Positions 1-7,750 of a stretch of DNA of 41,911 nt are shown here, in pieces; positions within the stretch are counted from its first letter, which is position 1; every line of letters begins with the position of its first letter. Below the pieces are notes generated by a model. The model did not search any database. It had not been told where the DNA came from and saw nothing but the letters and a program-made list of their open reading frames with translations. The stretch lies in contig JAGGTI010000126.1 of NCBI GenBank assembly GCA_021163775.1, positions 1-41,911 on the forward strand, in the 5' to 3' direction. The DNA comes from Candidatus Zixiibacteriota bacterium. Its GTDB lineage: Bacteria > Zixibacteria > MSB-5A5 > GN15 > FEB-12. Made by a program: the position numbers and the translations under genes.

Positions 1-711
1 TGTTAGTATGGTGCAATGGGAAAGAACCGCCGCCGGAATGGAGGCGTAACCAAGAAAGAGAATAATCGTTGCAAGCCAGGCCAGCCACTGGAGCCGAACC
101 TGCCATTTATCACTGTTAAGGCCGAGCGATTGGAACATACTCGCCACGCCGTGGCTGAGGTGATAACTCAGTAGCCCTACTGCTATGATATAGAATATCG
201 AAACCCATACGACCGAAAAACCGGCGATTACCATATTGTAAACGTCCGGTCTGCCGAGCGGGTCAGTCAGCGAGTTGAACTCCGGATTGGTTGTCCTGAT
301 TGTATAGTGTAGCAGATGATAAACCAGGAATGAGAATATAACGATTCCGGACCAGATCATCGTGCGGGAGGCCAGGGTAGCTTTGACCGTTGCTTTATTT
401 TTGTAAGCGATCGGTCGCGCGGCCCAGGCTTCGAGTTTGAGTTTAATTCCGAACCAGACATGAATGATGAACGACACCAGAACAAAAGCTCTAATGACCC
501 ACAGCAGGGGACCGAGCGCCTGGAGATGTTCGGCGTAGCTGTTCATCTGATCCTGTCCAATGAAGATTTGAAGGTTGCCCAGCATGTGTCCGCAGACAAA
601 GCCAAAAGCGATAAATCCCGTTACTGCCATGAGGACTTTTTTGCCGATGCTGATGTCCAAAATATAGGCAGGGATACTGGCTGGGGGGGTACTCGTGACA
701 GATATGTTCAT
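1..711 (-). CDS. sdhC: Succinate dehydrogenase / fumarate reductase cytochrome b558 subunit (partial, 3' end off the window)
   Basis: Membrane anchor that carries haem b and passes electrons between the flavoprotein/iron-sulfur subunits and the quinone pool. Reading the minus strand from the ATG at 711 gives 237 open codons up to the window edge with no stop. Five hydrophobic segments can be seen, and histidines stand in the spacing expected for the di-haem SdhC/FrdC b558 family: His42 (CGHMLGN), His84 (IIHVWFG), His132/135 (YHLLHYT) and His184/187 (SYHLSHG). The family is usually about 220-240 residues, so little is missing. An AAAGGGA ribosome site lies 7 bases before the ATG and a good promoter lies just upstream. 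sdhA and sdhB would be expected to follow beyond position 1. The plus-strand ORF over this region is an antisense shadow. Confidence 0.9.
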   Translation of the reverse strand, partial: MNISVTSTPPASIPAYILDISIGKKVLMAVTGFIAFGFVCGHMLGNLQIFIGQDQMNSYAEHLQALGPLLWVIRAFVLVSFIIHVWFGIKLKLEAWAARPIAYKNKATVKATLASRTMIWSGIVIFSFLVYHLLHYTIRTTNPEFNSLTDPLGRPDVYNMVIAGFSVVWVSIFYIIAVGLLSYHLSHGVASMFQSLGLNSDKWQVRLQWLAWLATIILFLGYASIPAAVLSHCTILT

Positions 712-737
712 ATGCGTTCCCTTTCAATTGTTCGGAG

Positions 738-766
738 ATAATAGGTGCAATATGAATAACAGTCAA
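738..766 (-). promoter_or_regulatory. Promoter of sdhC
   Basis: On the minus strand TTGACT (766-761), a 17-base spacer, then TATTAT (743-738). It ends 26 bases before the sdhC start codon, so the leader would be short. Read from sequence only. Confidence 0.55.
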
Positions 767-929
767 ACGAAAAAATCATAAGCACTTACATTTGAATGTG
801 ATATGCTTACCAAACCGAACATTAAGAAACCAGGTACCCTGTCGATTGTAACAGTAAAAAGCTGTTATTTAGTGGAATTTTGAGCCAATCGCTGATATCG
901 GGAGTGTTGGCACACTCTGCGAAACTGGA

Positions 930-958
930 TTGACAATGCAAATACGATATAATATGTT
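930..958 (+). promoter_or_regulatory. Promoter of the secreted-protein gene at 1019
   Basis: TTGACA (930-935), a 17-base spacer and TATGTT (953-958), about 60 bases before the start codon. A perfect TATAAT at 948-953 is only 12 bases from the same -35, so the exact -10 is uncertain. The 712-1018 gap is the divergent promoter region for sdhC and this gene; nothing else is seen in it. Confidence 0.45.
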
Positions 959-1018
959 TATTAGTTGTAAGTTGATATGGATAAGGAATCTGATGAACAA
1001 TATTAGCAGGAGAACAAA

Positions 1019-1606
1019 ATGACCCAACTACGCATTCTGGGTATGACTTTGGTATTTGTCGTGCTGTGTGCCGCTATCGGCATGGGTGAGACCAAGGTAA
1101 CGCTGACGATCTCTGGTCCTGGCGCGGTCAACGATACTACTATCAAAGCTGGTGAGCCGGTTTCGGTAGATATTTACTGGGAAAACGGCGATGATGATCG
1201 ACGTGGCTTCACGACTGGTTTCAAGATTACTTCTGAGACGATCAAGAATATCACTCACGTGGCCGACAGCGGCAACGGTATCAACGATTTTGGTGATGTC
1301 AAGGCCCATAACGGTTGGGAAGGTTTCTCAGCGTGGGATTTCACTGGTATCCGGGCGGTCCTGGTAGACTGGGACGGACAACTGCCGGATCTGGTTGGTT
1401 TTGGTGGACTACGTGTGAAGAATGTTTACGATGCTCACGACAACAAGAAAGTCCTCTCATGGACCATCATCGTGCCTGAAACTGGGATGATATCCATAGA
1501 CTCCTCGTTTTACAAGCCGGGTGGTATCTGGGCGATCGTGGGACCAGACGGCATAGAGATCAAGCCGGTCTGGGGTGGTCCGTACACTTTTCGGGTGGTT
1601 GAATAG
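1019..1606 (+). CDS. Secreted protein of unknown function, 195 aa
   Basis: The first 22-24 residues form a signal peptide (MTQLR, hydrophobic core, GMGE), so the protein is exported. The rest is rich in beta-type segments, glycine, aspartate and tryptophan (for example WENGDDDRRG, HNGWEGFSAW), resembling the cohesin-like or dockerin-associated secreted proteins common in FCB-group genomes, but no catalytic motif is visible and I do not recognise a named family. An AGGAG ribosome site sits about 7 bases before the ATG. The gene has its own promoter upstream and a strong terminator directly after it, so it is probably monocistronic. The minus-strand ORF on top of it is a shadow. Confidence 0.8.
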   Translation: MTQLRILGMTLVFVVLCAAIGMGETKVTLTISGPGAVNDTTIKAGEPVSVDIYWENGDDDRRGFTTGFKITSETIKNITHVADSGNGINDFGDVKAHNGWEGFSAWDFTGIRAVLVDWDGQLPDLVGFGGLRVKNVYDAHDNKKVLSWTIIVPETGMISIDSSFYKPGGIWAIVGPDGIEIKPVWGGPYTFRVVE

Positions 1607-1626
1607 TTATTGTATAGGTGGTTGAT

Positions 1627-1656
1627 GAGCCCCGCTTTGGCGGGGCTCTTTTTTTT
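1627..1656 (+). terminator. Rho-independent terminator after the 1019 gene
   Basis: GAGCCCCGC, loop TTTG, GCGGGGCTC, then eight T. Perfect GC-rich stem of nine pairs followed directly by a T tract. Confidence 0.9.
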
Positions 1657-1661
1657 CTGTT

Positions 1662-2492
1662 ATGCGAACAATGAAATCGAGTCTCAAAATTGCACTGATC
1701 TTGTCTCTGACTCTGGTTGGATCAGCTTGGTGTGCGGCAGGAACCGAGCAGAGCACAAGCAACACGGTGGTCGATACTTCGGCTGAAAATCTCTGGTGCC
1801 GAGTTGGTGTGGATCATGTAACTGTTGATGATGGTCAACTGTATGACACGCTTGATGTCTATTTCGAGACCGGAGGGATCGACTTGGCCGGGTATGTGCT
1901 CAAGCTCGGTCTGGCGAGCCATTTGGTCGGTATTGTCGAAATCCTCCCCGGTGAAATCATCGACTCGTGTGGCTGGGAGATGTTTCGCGCCAATCGCATC
2001 ACGCCAAATCCAGTAGCATCTCAGATCTTCGAATTGTGGCAGATCACCGCTCTGGCTCAGATCGGATTAAGTGAGGCCCCCCCTATTTGTTTTGGTTTTG
2101 ATCGCCCGGTATCACTTGCGCGTTTGGTGGTTTCGAGTGTTCATGTGCCGATCGCCCCGGATACCTCAATAGCGATTTTCTTCTATTGGGAAGCCTGCCG
2201 CGACAATGTCTTGTCGGATCGAGAGGGGGCTTCGATTTTGGTCTCTGATACGGTAATCAATTCCTGCCCGATTGTATTTGAAACCGAGCGTGACCAGTTT
2301 CCTACCTGCTATGGTACACCATCGAAGTGTATCAGCCCGACCGCTGTCAACATCCCGCGCCGCCTGATCGAGTTTCAAAACGGTGGGGTGGAGTTTCGAT
2401 TGAGAATCGACCCGGCTGATCCTGACAGCACAAAAATGGCGGAACCACCAAGGGGTTCCACCCTGCAAGACTCTTCGACAGACTCAAGGTGA
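1662..2492 (+). CDS. Secreted protein of unknown function with a repeat-derived C-terminus
   Basis: A 276-residue ORF with a signal peptide (MKSSLK, hydrophobic core, ending near WCA; the ATG at 1671 may be the real start). The mature part has regular beta-strand-like segments and six or more cysteines; no known domain is recognised. There is no clear ribosome site, and the gene starts six bases after the T tract of a terminator, so its expression is doubtful or depends on read-through. The last about 24 codons, from 2421 on, lie inside a dispersed intergenic repeat (see repeat 2421-2571), so the natural stop has probably been lost and the end replaced by repeat sequence. Treat the C-terminal residues as not homologous to the family. 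Confidence 0.6.
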   Translation: MRTMKSSLKIALILSLTLVGSAWCAAGTEQSTSNTVVDTSAENLWCRVGVDHVTVDDGQLYDTLDVYFETGGIDLAGYVLKLGLASHLVGIVEILPGEIIDSCGWEMFRANRITPNPVASQIFELWQITALAQIGLSEAPPICFGFDRPVSLARLVVSSVHVPIAPDTSIAIFFYWEACRDNVLSDREGASILVSDTVINSCPIVFETERDQFPTCYGTPSKCISPTAVNIPRRLIEFQNGGVEFRLRIDPADPDSTKMAEPPRGSTLQDSSTDSR

Positions 2493-2571
2493 TAGTCCAC
2501 TTTGTCGAAACCGTCCGTCCTTTGACTAGCTCAGGATGGTCTGGTTTCGACGATACTCTGGGTGGGGTACC
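2421..2571. repeat. Dispersed intergenic repeat, GAAACC/GGTTTC type
   Basis: Contains CCTGACAGCACAA, GGAACC-ACCAAG-GGGTTCC, TCGACAGACTCA and a TCGAAACC...GGTTTCGA pair, and ends with CTGGGTGGGGTACC (2558-2571), which recurs at 8248-8261. The same pieces appear at 4956-5251, 5769-5835, 6662-6723, 8108-8262 and 23688-23720. It covers the end of the preceding reading frame. Confidence 0.7.
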
Positions 2572-2576
2572 TGATA

Positions 2577-2708
2577 ATGGGGTACTTCCAGAACACCAAA
2601 AACTGCGACAGAATCATTTACGCCATCTTCAACTATTTCAACAGCAAGTGGCAGAGGGCTAATGGGAAAATCAAGGCCATCAACCAGTTAAATAAGAAGG
2701 TGGCCTAA
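2577..2708 (+). pseudogene. Short orphan ORF, possible remnant of a larger gene
   Basis: A 43-codon frame from ATG 2577 to TAA 2708 reads as natural protein (NCDRIIYAIFNYFNSKW, then a Lys/Asn-rich tail), unlike the repeat DNA around it. It follows directly on a dispersed repeat and has no ribosome site. The composition suggests the C-terminal end of a larger protein, perhaps a transposase, left behind by deletion. No family can be named with confidence. The rest of the gap to 2840 holds two TTGACA boxes (2741-2746 and 2760-2765) without a convincing -10. Confidence 0.3.
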
Positions 2709-2840
2709 TCAAGATGGGTACACCTTTTTACACACTTCTCTTGACATTACCGAAACCTGTTGACAGATCGGCCCAAAACCGTACTTTGGCCCGGATGAAT
2801 AGAGTTGTGAAATTTTCCGCTAACTATAAAGGACCCGTTT

Positions 2841-4034
2841 ATGCGTCTCTATGAATTCGAAGGGAAAAAACTTTTCGCCCAGTTCGGCATTCCGATTCCT
2901 AACGGCAAGCTCGCATCGACCCCCGATGAGGTCTGGGAGGCTGTCAAAGAGATCGGCCCGGCCGCCCTCAAGAGCCAGGTGCTCACCGGCGGTCGTGGCA
3001 AAGCTGGCGGGGTCAAGTTGGCCGACGGCCCCAACGAAGCGAGAACCCTCGCCAATGACCTGTTTGCTCTCAAGATCAAAGGCTTCCCGGTCGAGCGGCT
3101 CCTGATTGAACCGAAACTTGAGATCGAGAAAGAATTCTACCTTGGCGTAACGATCGACCGTGCCGCCTACAAACTGGTGATTATCGCCTCCGGTGAGGGC
3201 GGGGTGGATATCGAAGAAACCGCCGAAAAGTCACCCGAGAAAATTGTGCGCAAGTCGTTTGCGATTGACGCCCCGCTGTACACTTTCGATGCGCTCGGTA
3301 TCGCCAAGAAAATGGATGTCCCTCACGATCAGATAAAACCAGCAGCCTCGATAATCCAAAAACTATTCAAGATGTTCCGCGCCTACGATGCCAAGATGGT
3401 CGAGATCAACCCGCTCGTGCTGACTACGAATGGCGAACTGATCGCCGCCGACAGTCGGGTTTCGCTCGATGATGATTCTTTGTTCCGGCATCACGACTTG
3501 ACCGAGATGGGAATCGAGAAACGCCACGAGGAAGGCGAGATGACTCCTCGCGAACGTAAAGCTGACAGCGATGGTATCCCGTATCTTGACCTCGACGGCA
3601 ATATTGGCATGTTCCCCGGCGGGGCCGGGTTCGGTATTATGGGCAACGATTTTATCCACCATTACGGCGGCGAACCGGCCAATTTCATGGATTCGGGCGG
3701 GGGGCCAAAGCCTGAACGGATTGCCAAGATGTTGGTCCTGCTCGATGACAACCCGAAAGTCAAGGCGATTTTCGGCGCTCGGTTTGGTGGGATCAGTCGT
3801 TGTGATGATTTCGCCAAAGGCGTACTGATATTTCTTCGCGACCACGGCCTGTCCAAACCAATGGTCATGCGGATGACCGGTAACATGTGGGAGGAAGGGG
3901 TCCGCATTTTCGAAGAAGCCAAGAAAGAAGACCCGAAGCTGATGGAAAAAGTAGAATTCCACGGGATCGAAACTCCCATCGAGGAGATTTCCAAACGGGC
4001 GGTTGAACTGGCTAACCAGAATGGGGGCAACTGA
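2841..4034 (+). CDS. sucC: Succinate--CoA ligase (succinyl-CoA synthetase) beta subunit, divergent
   Basis: Partner of the alpha subunit in the reversible conversion of succinyl-CoA to succinate with substrate-level phosphorylation in the TCA cycle. 397 residues against about 385-400 normally. The N-terminal half is an ATP-grasp domain (MRLYEFEGKKLF start; SQVLTGGRGKAGGVK near residues 45-60; KMVEINPLV near 190; DSRVSLDD near 210). The C-terminal half is the CoA-ligase domain (GGEPANFMDSGGG, FGGISRCDD). Several usually constant positions differ from the E. coli type: GGAGFGIMG instead of NGAGLAMGT, and GNMWEEG instead of GNNAELG. AAAGGA lies 7-8 bases before the ATG. The stop overlaps the next start by one base (TGATG), so the two are translationally coupled. 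A related acyl-CoA ligase with another acid cannot be excluded. Confidence 0.88.
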   Translation: MRLYEFEGKKLFAQFGIPIPNGKLASTPDEVWEAVKEIGPAALKSQVLTGGRGKAGGVKLADGPNEARTLANDLFALKIKGFPVERLLIEPKLEIEKEFYLGVTIDRAAYKLVIIASGEGGVDIEETAEKSPEKIVRKSFAIDAPLYTFDALGIAKKMDVPHDQIKPAASIIQKLFKMFRAYDAKMVEINPLVLTTNGELIAADSRVSLDDDSLFRHHDLTEMGIEKRHEEGEMTPRERKADSDGIPYLDLDGNIGMFPGGAGFGIMGNDFIHHYGGEPANFMDSGGGPKPERIAKMLVLLDDNPKVKAIFGARFGGISRCDDFAKGVLIFLRDHGLSKPMVMRMTGNMWEEGVRIFEEAKKEDPKLMEKVEFHGIETPIEEISKRAVELANQNGGN

Positions 4035-4900
4035 TGGCTATCTTAGTTGACAAAAACAGCAAAGTCATCGTACAGGGGATTACCGGTGGCAACGGCAGTT
4101 ACCATACTGAACGGATGCTCAATTACGGCACTAATATTGTGGGCGGCGTCACGCCGGGTAAGGGCGGTCAGGCGGTTTGCGAAAAACCGGTATTCGACAC
4201 GGTCGAAGAATGTGTCGAAACGACCGGCGCCGACACATCGGTGATTTTTCTGCCGGCGAGGTTCGTCAAGGAAGCGGCGATTGAAGCTATCCGTGCCGGG
4301 ATCAAGTTCCTGGTAGTCGTGCCGGAACATATTCCAATACACGACATGCTTTATGTCCGTGAAGAAGCGGTCAAGTACGATGCTACGGTGGTTGGTTCGA
4401 ATACGGCGGGGGTTATTACACCGGGTGAAGCCAACTTGGGGATTATCCCGGATATCGCGTTTACACCCGGTCGAGTTGGGACCGTGTCGCGGTCCGGTTC
4501 GATTACATATTATGTAGCTGATACCCTCACTCGTTCCGGTTACGGCGAGACAACTTGTGTTGGTCTGGGCGGTGACCCGGTGCTTGGTTCGACCTTCGCC
4601 GAGATTCTCTGGAAGTTTGAGAAGGACAAGAAGACCAAAGCGGTGGTAATGACCGGTGAGATCGGCGGTGTCTACGAGGAGAACGCGTGCGAGACGATCT
4701 CCAAGATGAAGACGCCGGTGTTGGCGATGATCGGCGGTATCTATGCTCCTCCGGGCAAACGGATGGGTCATGCGGGTGCGATTGTCGAGGGCAAGATGGG
4801 CACGGCGCAGGAGAAGCTCGACGCTTTGACGGCCGCTGGCGCACACCCGTGCAAGACATTTACGGATATTCCAAAAACGCTCGCCGCGCTGAAGGTATAG
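4034..4900 (+). CDS. sucD: Succinate--CoA ligase alpha subunit
   Basis: Carries the CoA-binding Rossmann domain and the histidine that is phosphorylated during catalysis. 288 residues, the usual length. Seen: CoA-binding [11 protein letters not shown] (15-25), TPGKGG (40-45), VSRSGSITY (151-159), CVGLGGDP (175-182), EIGG (209-212) and the active-site motif [10 protein letters not shown] with His246, the same number as in E. coli. The usual N-x-PGIITP segment here reads [10 protein letters not shown] (123-132), a departure that matches the divergent beta subunit. It is coupled to sucC through a one-base overlap. The last three codons and stop fall inside a 47-base sequence that is repeated downstream at 5118. 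The long minus-strand ORF over this gene is a shadow. Confidence 0.9.
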   Translation: MAILVDKNSKVIVQGITGGNGSYHTERMLNYGTNIVGGVTPGKGGQAVCEKPVFDTVEECVETTGADTSVIFLPARFVKEAAIEAIRAGIKFLVVVPEHIPIHDMLYVREEAVKYDATVVGSNTAGVITPGEANLGIIPDIAFTPGRVGTVSRSGSITYYVADTLTRSGYGETTCVGLGGDPVLGSTFAEILWKFEKDKKTKAVVMTGEIGGVYEENACETISKMKTPVLAMIGGIYAPPGKRMGHAGAIVEGKMGTAQEKLDALTAAGAHPCKTFTDIPKTLAALKV

Positions 4901-5031
4901 AATTGGGACGTGGTGTCGGGTGACCCTGCCCGACATTTGAGTTCGAATTGAAGACCTGTCAGGCAGAGTCGCCTGACAGCACAAGAATAGTAGGTCGAAA
5001 CCAGTCCGCTTCGGGCGGTTTCGACATTGGC
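4889..5031. repeat. Composite palindromic repeat, copy A
   Basis: Begins with the last three codons and stop of sucD (CTGAAGGTATAG), then GTGTCGGG-tgaccctg-CCCGACAT, a perfect 9-base hairpin CTGTCAGGC-agagtc-GCCTGACAG (4956-4979), TAGTAGGTCGAAACC and GGTTTCGACATTGG. Copy B lies 229 bases downstream. The stem-loops lack a T tract, so they look like REP-type elements more than a normal terminator. Confidence 0.8.
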
Positions 5032-5117
5032 AAAATGAGTGAACTCTTGCTGGGGACCGATGTCGAACCCGTCCGTTCTTTGCTTGGTTCATTACGGTCT
5101 GGGTTCGACCTACTTTT

Positions 5118-5251
5118 CTGAAGGTATAGAATTGGGACGTGGTGTCGGGTGACCCTGCCCGACACCTGGGTCGATATACAACAACCGTCAGGCAGAGTCG
5201 CCTGACAGAATAGTAGGTTGAAACCAGTCCGCTTCGGGCGGTTTCGACATC
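5118..5251. repeat. Composite palindromic repeat, copy B
   Basis: Starts with 47 bases matching 4889-4935, including the duplicated sucD end, with GTGTCGGG/CCCGACAC now a perfect palindrome. The same hairpin block follows (GTCAGGC...GCCTGAC, 5187-5206), then TAGTAGGTTGAAACC and GGTTTCGACAT. The middle parts differ from copy A. Confidence 0.8.
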
Positions 5252-5291
5252 GTGAACTGATAGCGCAGGTAACCGGTGAAGGCGAAACAAA

Positions 5292-5675
5292 ATGAGGTCA
5301 CACAGCGAAGACTCCATCAGAGCATTCGTATTCGGAATGCACAGGTCGGTCAAGGATAGACGGGTTCAAGACTTTCTCAGATCATTGTGCTGCCATCTTG
5401 CAGACAAAAACGATGGAATGACCGGTTTCATCCGGAATGAGAGGTGGGAACGATTTGGTGAGCGCAATCCTTATGATCCCAGTTATCCCAGGGGACGTGC
5501 TGGATGCGCATTTGCTTTGGCGCCTTCGGATTACGCTGGAGATAAAGAGCTTCCCGTAGTGTTTGATAAGGACCGTGATCCGGAAGACCAACGCCAGAAT
5601 AGATACAACATTCGGGACGACGTTAGACCCATCCTGATAATCATGGGTGCGGAACTCCTGGCTGAGAAGAAGTAG
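5292..5675 (+). CDS. Hypothetical protein, 127 aa
   Basis: A charged, probably soluble ORF (net rich in Arg, Asp, Glu) with no signal peptide or membrane segment. A possible ribosome site GAAGG lies about 11 bases before the ATG. It lies between repeat blocks with no operon partner. No family is recognised. The sequence reads plausibly as protein, with segments such as NPYDPSYPRG and RNRYNIRDDV-like charged stretches, but it may be a remnant or a chance frame. The minus-strand ORF across it is less likely. Confidence 0.3.
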   Translation: MRSHSEDSIRAFVFGMHRSVKDRRVQDFLRSLCCHLADKNDGMTGFIRNERWERFGERNPYDPSYPRGRAGCAFALAPSDYAGDKELPVVFDKDRDPEDQRQNRYNIRDDVRPILIIMGAELLAEKK

Positions 5676-5721
5676 GATGTGGCCGGCTACCCCAACGCTT
5701 GCATTGGTTCAGATTCAGGCG

Positions 5722-5835
5722 AGTTTTTCTTCTTGTTGGCGCACGAGGACGTACGCCAACCACAAGAATGTCGAAACCACCAAGGGGTTTCGACCTACTA
5801 AGATTGCCTACCTGACAGCACACATAACAGGCAAG
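5722..5835. repeat. Dispersed intergenic repeats
   Basis: An imperfect hairpin TTCTTGTTGGCG...CGCCAACCACAAGAA is followed by TCGAAACC-ACCAAG-GGGTTTCGACCTACTA and CCTGACAGCACA. The second part is the reverse-oriented TAGTAGGTCGAAACC element also seen after sucD. Confidence 0.65.
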
Positions 5836-5853
5836 TTACCGGAGGTTGATCAC

Positions 5854-5882
5854 TTGACATCAGACAATCATCAGTCTATCAT
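5854..5882 (+). promoter_or_regulatory. Promoter of the PEP-CTERM lectin gene
   Basis: TTGACA (5854-5859), a 17-base spacer, TATCAT (5877-5882). It lies directly after the repeat block and about 90 bases before the start codon at 5973. Confidence 0.6.
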
Positions 5883-5972
5883 AAACAAATAATAAGTATG
5901 CTATAACCAAAAGCACACACACGGCTCAACGTACATGAGAGAGCTGTTAAAAATATCAAAGGAGGAACAGCT

Positions 5973-6632
5973 ATGAAGAAACTGGCCAGGTTATCTCTGC
6001 AATCCGCAGTTTTGTTGTTTGTATGCTCAGGAGTATATGCCCAAGTGGGAATTATGAATCTGGTCCAGTGGGAAGTCGCCAATGGCGGGAATGATCACTG
6101 GTACGCAGTTATGGCTGAGGATGCGTATTGGCATGACGCTTACAGTATGTCTCGGACAGTGGAACAAGCCGGCCAGTTTGGATATCTGGCAACTATCACG
6201 AGTCAGGCTGAAAATGATTTCATATTCAATTCTGTAACTTCAGGTGTTACCAATCCGAGCATTCTGGATGAATACTACTTGGGAGGATACTGGGATGATG
6301 ACTGGTCCTGGATAACTGGCGAGGACTTCTCGTACACCAACTGGGCACCGGGTGAACCGAACAACTGGGCGTCGGATGGCGGGAATAACGAACCGGCTAT
6401 AGCGATGTGGGGGCATGGTACTACCCACAGCCTGAGAGTGCCGGGCATGTGGAACAACGAGGAGGCTGATGCTTTCACCTTTTGGTCCATCGTAGAGTGG
6501 GGTGGTTCTACGACCGATTTGCCCACAACCGCACCGTTTTCACCATCGCCCCTAACTGTTGTCCCTGAACCTTCAACGCTTCTTTTACTTGGTCTTGGAC
6601 TTGTTGGTGCGAGAATAATAAAACGGTTATAA
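5973..6632 (+). CDS. C-type-lectin-domain protein with PEP-CTERM sorting signal
   Basis: Exported surface protein. Residues 1-23 are a signal peptide (MKKLARL, hydrophobic core, VYAQ). Residues about 35-175 resemble a C-type lectin fold: AYSMSRTVEQAGQFGYLATITS and AENDFIFNS at the start, then YLGGYWDDDW, TNWAPGEPNNW with the EPN sugar/calcium signature, and GMWNNEEADAF near the end. The tail has the PEP-CTERM pattern: VPEPST at 197-202, a hydrophobic stretch LLLLGLGLVGA, then basic RIIKRL, which an exosortase would recognise and cut. A strong ribosome site AAAGGAGGA precedes the ATG, and the gene has its own promoter and terminator. The ligand is unknown. No exosortase is encoded in this window. 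Confidence 0.85.
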   Translation: MKKLARLSLQSAVLLFVCSGVYAQVGIMNLVQWEVANGGNDHWYAVMAEDAYWHDAYSMSRTVEQAGQFGYLATITSQAENDFIFNSVTSGVTNPSILDEYYLGGYWDDDWSWITGEDFSYTNWAPGEPNNWASDGGNNEPAIAMWGHGTTHSLRVPGMWNNEEADAFTFWSIVEWGGSTTDLPTTAPFSPSPLTVVPEPSTLLLLGLGLVGARIIKRL

Positions 6633-6661
6633 TAAAGAAGCGTAGGCCCGACAATCAAGCC

Positions 6662-6723
6662 TAGTAGGTCGGAACCAGTCCGTCCTGAGCCTGTCGAAGG
6701 GCGTGCGGTTTCGACATCGTGAT
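6662..6723. repeat. Dispersed intergenic repeat
   Basis: TAGTAGGTCGGAACC, CTGAGCCTGTCGAAGG and GGTTTCGACATCGTGA: the same core as at 4993-5031 and 5211-5256, with an extra insert between the arms. Confidence 0.65.
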
Positions 6724-6732
6724 AGACACACT

Positions 6733-6770
6733 GAGGCCGGGTCCACCCACGATCCGGCCTCTATCTTTTT
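6733..6770 (+). terminator. Rho-independent terminator after the lectin gene
   Basis: GAGGCCGG (6733-6740), a 13-base loop, CCGGCCTC (6754-6761), then TATCTTTTT. It lies 100 bases after the stop, beyond the repeat. Confidence 0.75.
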
Positions 6771-6782
6771 GTCCATTATTGG

Positions 6783-6811
6783 TTGACAATGTGCTCGGGG
6801 CGAAGCATCTT
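6783..6811 (+). promoter_or_regulatory. Possible promoter of the TIR gene
   Basis: TTGACA (6783-6788), a 17-base spacer, CATCTT (6806-6811). The -10 is weak; the leader to 6944 would be about 130 bases. Confidence 0.3.
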
Positions 6812-6943
6812 TGAACGCTAGTCGCAGATACGTTAAAGCGATGAGGGTAAGATGATCTTGTGACCTGTTCTGCTGCTTGTAGCAAGTTAAATGTTGTGCT
6901 GTACGTGCCTGACAGTGCCCAGATCACAGCAGTAAGAAGAAAC

Positions 6944-7735
6944 ATGGAAAGCAAGAATATGAGCCATATTGATCTTCTCCGAGAACTTCTGACAGAAGTA
7001 GATGAACTTCCTTTGTTGGACAATAATGCATTGGACTTGCTCAGGCGGCGCACCAACCTGCTTATTGAGAAGATCTTCGGATCATCAAGCCAGTACAGAG
7101 CGCAACAAAACAATATTAGCTTCCGTTCTTGGGCCGTTCCGACCAGTAAGGGTGCGGCGAGAAGCATATGGATGAGGGGTGTGGGGCAACTCAGAAACCT
7201 AATAGGAACAATGATCGAGGATATCGAACTCTCGACATCTGGCCTCCAGGGGGTCAAGGAGCGCCCAAACACTGATGTGTCTGACAAAGTGTTCGTTGTG
7301 CACGGCCACGATCAGGAAATGAAGCAGTCCGCTGCTCGTGCACTGGAGCAACTTGGGCTGAAACCCATTATCCTGCACGAAAAGCCAGATAAAGGGCGAA
7401 CCATTATAGAGAAATTCTCCGATTACGCCGATGTTGGCTTCGCCGTGGTGCTCCTGAGTCCCGACGATCTTGGATATCAGAAAAGCGTGTCCTATGACAA
7501 GGCAAAATTCAGGGCACGCCAAAACGTTATACTTGAATTGGGGTTCTTTCTCGGCAAGTTGGGGCGAGATCGTGTTATTGCTCTGCATCGGGAGGACGAA
7601 TGTTTTGAGATGCCTTCAGATTATGACGGAGTGATTTATACGCCATTTGACGGAAACGGAGCTTGGAAACTAAAGCTTGTTCAAGAACTAAGAGCCGCGG
7701 GCTATGGTGTCGATGCCAATGCGCTGATTGACTGA
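6944..7735 (+). CDS. TIR-like domain protein (PF10137/CAP12 type), candidate anti-phage NAD-cleaving effector
   Basis: Predicted nucleotide-binding/TIR protein of the type found as NAD-degrading effectors in CBASS and Pycsar defence and as stand-alone genes. With the ATG at 6944 it has 263 residues: an N-terminal helical part (1-110, Leu/Glu rich, perhaps sensing or oligomerising) and a TIR-like domain (about 115-263) with KVFVVHGHD (115-123), EKPDKGRTIIEKF, VGFAVVLLSPDDLG and RQNVILELGFFLGKLGR, whose Glu198 is the likely catalytic residue by analogy. The frame is open upstream to a GTG at 6860, but those 28 codons look unrelated to protein. ATG 6959, with GGAAAG before it, is another possible start. 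No cyclase or nucleotide-signal partner is next to it. The alkyltransferase-like gene follows 15 bases later and may be co-transcribed. NADase activity is inference. Confidence 0.8.
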   Translation: MESKNMSHIDLLRELLTEVDELPLLDNNALDLLRRRTNLLIEKIFGSSSQYRAQQNNISFRSWAVPTSKGAARSIWMRGVGQLRNLIGTMIEDIELSTSGLQGVKERPNTDVSDKVFVVHGHDQEMKQSAARALEQLGLKPIILHEKPDKGRTIIEKFSDYADVGFAVVLLSPDDLGYQKSVSYDKAKFRARQNVILELGFFLGKLGRDRVIALHREDECFEMPSDYDGVIYTPFDGNGAWKLKLVQELRAAGYGVDANALID

Positions 7736-7750
7736 AAGCCCGGTCCCGCG

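Noticed and set aside
460-741. 93-codon plus-strand ORF
   Set aside because: Antisense to sdhC, whose haem histidines and membrane helices are clear on the minus strand.
2741-2790. Promoter for sucCD from the TTGACA boxes
   Set aside because: Neither box has an acceptable -10 at 16-18 bases.
4043-5353. 436-codon minus-strand ORF across sucD and the repeats
   Set aside because: A shadow of sucD read backwards plus repeat DNA; Arg/His-rich composition with no domain.
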